From Rhizobium leguminosarum (lineage in GTDB: Bacteria > Pseudomonadota > Alphaproteobacteria > Rhizobiales > Rhizobiaceae), in the NCBI RefSeq assembly GCF_001679785.1, contig NZ_CP016286.1, positions 2,294,001-2,358,000 on the forward strand: a stretch of 64,000 nucleotides of DNA, written 5' to 3'. The translations under genes were made by a program, and so were the position numbers. The notes below the pieces were generated by a model. That model was not told where the DNA came from and did not search any database. It saw nothing but the letters and a program-made list of their open reading frames with translations. Below, in pieces: positions 59,571-64,000 of this stretch. Position 1 is the first letter of the stretch. Every line of letters begins with the position of its first letter.

Positions 59571-59678
59571 TCGGCGTTCTGGCTGGCTGGTTTGCAAAAC
59601 GGGGAGTCTATGGAGCTGCATGGCATATGCCACATGTTGCCCTTCGCTTGCGCTCCGTGCATTCGCGGCTCTGCCGCT

Positions 59679-59832
59679 CACCCCCTCAACCGGCTGCCGC
59701 CACCTTCTCCCCGCTGGGGAGAAGAGATTCGTAGCGACGCCTCGCCTCCTCGAAAGCGTTCGTTATGGAAGCGAGAGCTTACGGCTTGCTTCCTCTTCTC
59801 CCCAGCGGGAGCCGAAGGGTCGGATGAGGGGG
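59679..59832. repeat. Intergenic inverted-unit element with CTTCTCCCC hairpins
   Basis: The left unit contains CACCCCCTCA...CACCTTCTCCCC and the hairpin CTTCTCCCC-GCT-GGGGAGAAG (59704-59724). The right unit, inverted, has CTTCTCCCC-AGC-GGGAG and GGATGAGGG. The remaining bases from 59571 to 59866 hold no gene. Confidence 0.6.
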
Positions 59833-59866
59833 CCGCAGGGCACGCCCTCTCCTCGACCTCTCACGC

Positions 59867-61087
59867 TCAGCTACCGATTTCAGCCGAGATCAGCGCGCTC
59901 AGGCGGCCGATGCCGTCCTCGATCATCTGTTCGTTGGCGCAGGAGAAGCTGAGGCGGAAGGTGTTGGCGCCCGAACCGTCGGCGAAGAACGCCTTGCCGG
60001 GCACGAAGGCGACCTTGGCGGTCTCAAGCGATTTCGCCAGCAGCTTGGCGCCGTCCATGCCCTCCGGCAGCGTGATCCAGATGAACATACCGCCCTCCGG
60101 CTTCGTCCAGCTGGTGCCTTCAGGCATGTATTTGTCAAGGGCGGCCAGCATGCAGTCGCGACGTTGGCTGTAGGCGGCCTTGATCTTGGCGACCTGCGCG
60201 TCGAAGCCGCGCTCGGCGACATCTGATATCGCCATCTGGTTGATCGTCGAGGAATGCAGGTCGGCCGCCTGCTTCATCAGCACCAGCTTGCGGATGACGG
60301 ACGCATTGGCGACGATGAAGCCGACGCGCAAGCCGGGCGCCAGCGTCTTCGAGAAGCTGCCGCAATAGATCGTGCGCGTATCGTTGATATGGCCCTTCTC
60401 GGCGATTTCAAGCGCCAGGATCGACGGGATCGGATCGCCGTCGTAACGCAGCGACTGGTAGGCCGCATCCTCGATGACGGCGATGTCGAGATCTTCTGCA
60501 AGTGCCAGGACCTTCTTGCGGCCGTCAAGATCGACGGTTTCGCCGGTCGGATTGGAGAAGTCGGTGGAAAGATAGGCGAACTTTACCTTGCCGCCGGCAG
60601 CGGAAGCGGCCGCGCGGTAGGACTCGGGCGTCCGGTTGCCGTTCGGTGTCAGCTGGTCGTAGGCCGGTTCATAGGCATTGAAGGCCTGCAGCGCGCCGAG
60701 ATAGGTCGGCCATGTCACCAGCGCGGTGTCATCAGGCGACAGGAAGAGCTTGCCGAGATAATCGAGGCCCTGCTGCGAACCGGACACAATGAAGACGTTG
60801 TCGAGTTCGCAAGGAATGCCGAGAGCCGCCATCTGCCCGACCAGCCATTCGCGCAGCGGCTTGTAGCCTTCACTGACCGAATATTGCAGCGCCGCGTTGA
60901 CGGCGGCGCCGTCGAAGATATCGGCATAGGCCTGCTTGAATTCCTGATCGGGAAAGAGCGCCGGATCCGGAATGCCGCCGGCAAAGGAGATGATATCGGG
61001 CCGGTCGAGAAGCTTCAAGAGCTCGCGAATCTCGGATGCGCGCATGCGCGACGAGCGCGACGCAAACATGGTGTCCCAGTTCAGCAT
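59867..61087 (-). CDS. PLP-dependent aminotransferase (LysN/2-aminoadipate type)
   Basis: A 406-residue fold-type I aminotransferase: DIISFAGGIPDPALFPDQEF at the start, VSGSQQGLDYLGKLFLS, TDFSNPTGETV (Asn-Pro contact), IEDAAYQSLRYDG and the PLP lysine in YCGSFSKTLAPGLRVG. The pattern matches 2-aminoadipate transaminase/LysN-like enzymes without a MocR regulator domain. It is divergent from ilvE, with about 200 bp between them. Confidence 0.9.
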   Translation of the reverse strand: MLNWDTMFASRSSRMRASEIRELLKLLDRPDIISFAGGIPDPALFPDQEFKQAYADIFDGAAVNAALQYSVSEGYKPLREWLVGQMAALGIPCELDNVFIVSGSQQGLDYLGKLFLSPDDTALVTWPTYLGALQAFNAYEPAYDQLTPNGNRTPESYRAAASAAGGKVKFAYLSTDFSNPTGETVDLDGRKKVLALAEDLDIAVIEDAAYQSLRYDGDPIPSILALEIAEKGHINDTRTIYCGSFSKTLAPGLRVGFIVANASVIRKLVLMKQAADLHSSTINQMAISDVAERGFDAQVAKIKAAYSQRRDCMLAALDKYMPEGTSWTKPEGGMFIWITLPEGMDGAKLLAKSLETAKVAFVPGKAFFADGSGANTFRLSFSCANEQMIEDGIGRLSALISAEIGS

Positions 61088-61293
61088 GGGGTTTCCTCGT
61101 ATTTTTCTATTCCCCTAGCAGACCATGCCGGGCAATTTATGTCAACAATACTGACCTATTTTCTTGTCCCTGTGACAAGAAAGCGATTATTCCCCTGATC
61201 GATGCCGAAACCGGCTGATTCAGGCCTTTCCAAGACCAGCCCGGCGGCAGTAGTGTCGCCGCCACTATTCAATGTACTATCAAGGTGCCAGCA

Positions 61294-62394
61294 ATGACCG
61301 CGACGACGACCTCTCCTGAAATCAAAATCGAATTGCACAAGTCTCCTGTCTCCGATGCCGACCGCATCCAGGCATTGGAGACGCCCGGCTTCGGTAAGGT
61401 CTTCACGGATCATATGGTCCTGGCACGATGGACTGCCGATAAGGGCTGGCACGACACGAAGGTTACGCCGAGGCGTCCCCTGGAGCTCGATCCTGCGAGC
61501 GCCGTGCTGCACTACGCTCAGGAAATCTTCGAGGGCATGAAAGCCTACAAGGCAGATGACGGCCGGATTCTGCTCTTTCGGCCTGAAGAGAACGCCCGCC
61601 GCTTCGCGCAGTCGGCGACCCGCATGGCGATGCCTCCTGTGCCCGAAGAACTCTTCCTGAAGGCGGTCGAAGAACTGGTCCGCATTGACAAGGCCTGGAT
61701 TCCATCCGGCGACGCCAGTCTCTACCTTCGCCCCTTCATGTTCGCCAACGAGGCGTTTCTCGGCGTTCGTCCGGCTCAGGAATATGTCTTCTGCGTCATC
61801 GCCTCTCCGGTCGGCGCCTACTTCAAAGGCGGGGCGAAGGCGGTCTCCCTATGGGTCGAGACTGAATACACCCGTGCTGCCGCCGGCGGCACTGGTGCTG
61901 CAAAATGCGGCGGTAACTACGCGGCCAGCCTCGTGGCGCAAGCCGAAGCAGCGAAGAAGGATTGCGATCAGGTCGTCTTCCTGGACGCCGCAGAGCATCG
62001 CTGGGTCGAAGAACTCGGCGGCATGAACGTCTTCTTCGTGATGAATGATGGATCAGTGGTGACCCCGCCCCTTGGCGGCACGATCCTGCCGGGCATCACC
62101 CGGGCCTCGGTGATCGTGCTCGCTGAAGAAAAGGGCTTGCGCGTCGAGCAGCGTCCCTACTCCTTCGCAGAATGGCAGCAGGACGCAACCAGCGGCAAGC
62201 TGGTTGAAGCCTTCGCTTGCGGCACTGCCGCAGTCCTGGCGGGCATTGGCCTGGTTCGACATGCCGGCGGCGAGTTTCTGGTCGGAGACGGACAGACCGG
62301 CAAATTGACCAGCGAACTGCGCCAGCAACTCGTCAGTCTGCAGAAGGGCGTAACCAACGATGAGCGCGGCTGGACGCGCCTTATCCCGGCTTGA
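61294..62394 (+). CDS. ilvE: Branched-chain amino acid aminotransferase
   Basis: A 366-residue fold-type IV aminotransferase for Leu, Ile and Val. It has VLHYAQEIFEGMKAYKADDG, LYLRPFMFANEAFLGVRPAQ, the PLP lysine in AAKCGGNYAASL and the phosphate-binding GTAAVLAGIG. The ATG at 61294 with AGGTG seven bases upstream is preferred; a GTG at 61285 is possible. It belongs to the longer, eukaryote-like BCAT group. A terminator lies 186 bp downstream. Confidence 0.94.
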   Translation: MTATTTSPEIKIELHKSPVSDADRIQALETPGFGKVFTDHMVLARWTADKGWHDTKVTPRRPLELDPASAVLHYAQEIFEGMKAYKADDGRILLFRPEENARRFAQSATRMAMPPVPEELFLKAVEELVRIDKAWIPSGDASLYLRPFMFANEAFLGVRPAQEYVFCVIASPVGAYFKGGAKAVSLWVETEYTRAAAGGTGAAKCGGNYAASLVAQAEAAKKDCDQVVFLDAAEHRWVEELGGMNVFFVMNDGSVVTPPLGGTILPGITRASVIVLAEEKGLRVEQRPYSFAEWQQDATSGKLVEAFACGTAAVLAGIGLVRHAGGEFLVGDGQTGKLTSELRQQLVSLQKGVTNDERGWTRLIPA

Positions 62395-62580
62395 ACTCCG
62401 GACGCGTCACGCAACGGCGGCGTCAACACCGACTTGGTGGGCGCCGCTCTCCGCCTCGCCCGCAAAGCCGCCGGGCTGGCGATCTGTTCCGCCCGCGTTC
62501 AAGTTCGTTTCGATCTGCACGATACTCTATGATGTTCTTTGAGCCGACAGCCATTAAGCAATCCGCGGATCTCTTTCGAA

Positions 62581-62602
62581 ACCGGGCGCCGCCCGGTTTT
62601 TT
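62581..62602 (+). terminator. Rho-independent terminator in the ilvE-vapB gap
   Basis: ACCGGGC (62581-62587) pairs with GCCCGGT (62591-62597) across GCC, followed by six T. It is 186 bp beyond ilvE. The 344-bp gap contains no ORF, so it either ends a long ilvE 3' UTR or a separate short RNA starting near CTCTAT at 62525. Confidence 0.88.
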
Positions 62603-62738
62603 GGCCGAGTCAGCGGGGAAAAACCGTCGTCAACTTCCCATTTGGCGACCGAAATAGCACCAACGCCAAAAACGGTTCGCCATTGACCGACGCCCAGCGA
62701 ATTCTTACTATCCACTAATCGATAGAGGAAAGGTAAGA

Positions 62739-62948
62739 ATGGCAACTGCAACCCTCTCTACGAAATTCCAGATCTCCATCCCCAAGGAAGTGCGCGAACA
62801 ACAGCACTGGTCAGCTGGACAGGAATTCGTGTTCATACCCAAAGGCAAAGGCGTATTGCTGATGCCGGTCCCGACGCTTGCCGATCTTCGCGGCATTGCC
62901 GAAGGCGCAGACAAGAAAAATTACCGCGACCGGAACGACCGTTTCTGA
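62739..62948 (+). CDS. vapB: AbrB/MazE-type antitoxin (VapB)
   Basis: A 69-residue swapped-hairpin AbrB protein: TATLSTKFQISIPKEVREQQ is the DNA-binding part, and the C-terminal DLRGIAEGADKKNYRDR wraps the toxin. AGGAAAGGTAAG precedes the ATG. Its TGA overlaps the ATG of the PIN-domain toxin by one base. The pair should autoregulate. Confidence 0.92.
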   Translation: MATATLSTKFQISIPKEVREQQHWSAGQEFVFIPKGKGVLLMPVPTLADLRGIAEGADKKNYRDRNDRF

Positions 62949-63325
62949 TGCGCGTGATCGACAGTTCCGCATGGATAGAATGGCTGACGAAAAGTGCTGC
63001 CGGAACCCGGCTGCAGGCCGAAATCCCGGAACGCGATCAATGCATCGTTCCGACGATCGTGCAGCTCGAGCTTTCCAAATGGCTGGCACGCGAAAAGGAC
63101 GAGGAAGCCGTCGACAGCTTCATCGCCTATACCTCAACATGCATGGTTGTTTCTCTCGACACGACGCTTGCCCGCCGTGCTGCCGAAATATCGGCAGCCC
63201 ATAAACTCGCCACCGCCGATGCGATCATTTATGCGACCGCGGAGCGCCACGATGCCGATATCCTGACCTGCGACGCCCATTTCAAGGATCTCCAACGCGT
63301 CATCTATATCGATAAAAAAGACTGA
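62948..63325 (+). CDS. vapC: PIN-domain ribonuclease toxin (VapC)
   Basis: A 125-residue PIN protein. Metal-binding acids are D5 (RVIDSSAWIEW), the Glu in IVQLELSKWL, the Asp in ATADAIIYATA and one in LTCDAHFKDL. All positions are present, so it should be an active RNase, probably acting on tRNA or rRNA as other VapC toxins do. It overlaps vapB (TGATG). Confidence 0.93.
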   Translation: MRVIDSSAWIEWLTKSAAGTRLQAEIPERDQCIVPTIVQLELSKWLAREKDEEAVDSFIAYTSTCMVVSLDTTLARRAAEISAAHKLATADAIIYATAERHDADILTCDAHFKDLQRVIYIDKKD

Positions 63326-63443
63326 TCCGCATGTGACCCAAGCCCTCGACGGCTGGGCGCAACGCTTCTATCACAAACTGGGAAATGATAATCTGGCATC
63401 TGGAATGGCTGATAACCGGCATGTGCAGGCGGCACCGAATCCA

Positions 63444-63695
63444 ATGGCGAAAATGACGATCTCGCTTCCGGATAATCTGGCGGAATACGTCGAAAACCGT
63501 GTCGCAAGCGGTAGATACAGCAGTGCCGACGCATTCCTGGCGGAGCTTGTTCTGAAGGATCAGCTCCATCATAAGCTTGACGACGAAGAACTGCGCAACA
63601 TTCTGAGACAGGCTGAGGAAAGCGGCCCGAGCGAGCGACGCATTCCCGACATCCTGTCGGAAACGAAGGCAAAGCTGCGTGACAATAACCTATAG
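63444..63695 (+). CDS. parD: ParD-type antitoxin
   Basis: An 83-residue ribbon-helix-helix antitoxin: AKMTISLPDNLAEYVENRV, then GRYSSADAFLAELVL, with a C-terminal toxin-binding tail (ESGPSERRIPDILSETKAKL). It starts 118 bp after vapC. The ATG at 63444 lacks a strong ribosome-binding site, and an earlier ATG at 63405 is possible. It overlaps the toxin gene by 17 bases. Confidence 0.87.
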   Translation: MAKMTISLPDNLAEYVENRVASGRYSSADAFLAELVLKDQLHHKLDDEELRNILRQAEESGPSERRIPDILSETKAKLRDNNL

Positions 63696-64000
63696 GCTGA
63701 CCCGAACGGCGGACGCGGTGCTATCAGGCATCGACGAATATGCTTGCCTCAATTTCGGCGAGGCGCAGGCAGACGCCTATCTTCTCGACTGGGACAGGAT
63801 TTTCGTGCTTCTTTCGCATGCTCCCTCCATGGGAGAGGAGTGCGACGAACTCGGAGCGGGCCTTCGCCGCCTCCTCCACATGCGCCACGTCGCCTTCTAC
63901 CGGGTGACGTCGGAAGGGATTGTCGTCATTGACATCATCGACGCCGACCGGCTTCCTGAGCCGAACAGCATGCCTCTTGACCGCACCTCCGCCTTCTATG
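63679..64000 (+). CDS. parE: ParE/RelE-type toxin (partial at window edge)
   Basis: A frame from GTG at 63679 runs open to the window end (107 codons). It has TYRLTRTADAVLSGIDEYAC at the start, a middle GEECDELGAGLRRLLHMRHV and FYRVTSEGIVVIDIIDA, the conserved last strand of the RelE/ParE fold. ParE toxins inhibit gyrase. The gene overlaps parD by 17 bases, the normal arrangement. Only a few C-terminal codons should be missing. Confidence 0.85.
   Translation, partial: MTITYRLTRTADAVLSGIDEYACLNFGEAQADAYLLDWDRIFVLLSHAPSMGEECDELGAGLRRLLHMRHVAFYRVTSEGIVVIDIIDADRLPEPNSMPLDRTSAFY

Overview
The window looks like a chromosomal (or chromid) segment of a fast-growing Rhizobium of the R. leguminosarum/etli type. 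This rests on high GC, the gene content (RibH2 under an FMN riboswitch, znuABC with zur, FecR-barrel and CHASE2 genes, many LysR/MarR/AraC regulators), and several families of two-palindrome intergenic repeats resembling the RIME elements described from rhizobia. No rRNA, phage or CRISPR array is visible. One tRNA (Lys, anticodon CTT), one riboswitch, two well-supported small-RNA candidates and two complete insertion sequences with readable target duplications are present.

Region by region. 1-5.8 kb: AraC regulator divergent from a phytanoyl-CoA-type dioxygenase, a LysR regulator, an ArsR-type regulator/MFS efflux pair and a methyltransferase. 5.8-9.6 kb: a four-gene siderophore-type iron ABC importer. 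9.8-17.8 kb: a soluble class III cyclase, small secreted or unknown proteins, FMN riboswitch plus ribH2, a MarR regulator coupled to a truncated cytochrome b561 gene, and an ampR/ampC beta-lactamase pair. 17.8-19.5 kb: a 1.66-kb insertion sequence that has split a palindromic repeat. 19.5-22.8 kb: a von Willebrand (DUF1194) protein, a LysR regulator and an SDR/RidA pair. 22.8-29.2 kb: the most interesting block, in which a small membrane protein resembling Pycsar (DUF5706) effectors is divergent from a FecR-TPR-outer-membrane-barrel fusion that is translationally coupled to a CHASE2-class III nucleotide cyclase.

29.2-34.4 kb: nucleotidyltransferase, a candidate small RNA, FAH-family hydrolase, gamma-carbonic anhydrase, and an IS256-family element sitting between two oppositely oriented hairpin repeats. 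34.7-40.6 kb: zinc homeostasis (zur-znuB-znuC divergent from znuA, then a COG0523 zinc-type GTPase and a tiny Cys-rich ORF). Three matches to one 13-bp motif, GTWAT-N3-ATAAC, lie exactly where Zur sites would be expected. 40.6-47.9 kb: RcnB-like protein, CNNM/CBS transporter, a chromate efflux operon (ChrA with a rhodanese-ChrB fusion), a second small-RNA candidate, and two related small secreted Cys proteins. 47.9-51.6 kb: tRNA-Lys, PhzF, NUDIX and an endonuclease/phosphatase-family pair.

51.6-55.3 kb: an FbpABC-type ferric iron importer, the second iron system of the window. 55.5-58.4 kb: a secreted alpha/beta hydrolase divergent from an OhrR-like MarR regulator with paired inverted operator motifs, then an aldo/keto reductase. 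58.5-62.6 kb: DUF2278-lamin-tail protein and two aminotransferases (LysN-like and IlvE). 62.7-64 kb: two toxin-antitoxin modules in a row (VapBC, then ParDE), the last cut by the window edge. All family calls were made by reading the sequence without database searches; starts were chosen by ribosome-binding sites and family-typical N-termini.
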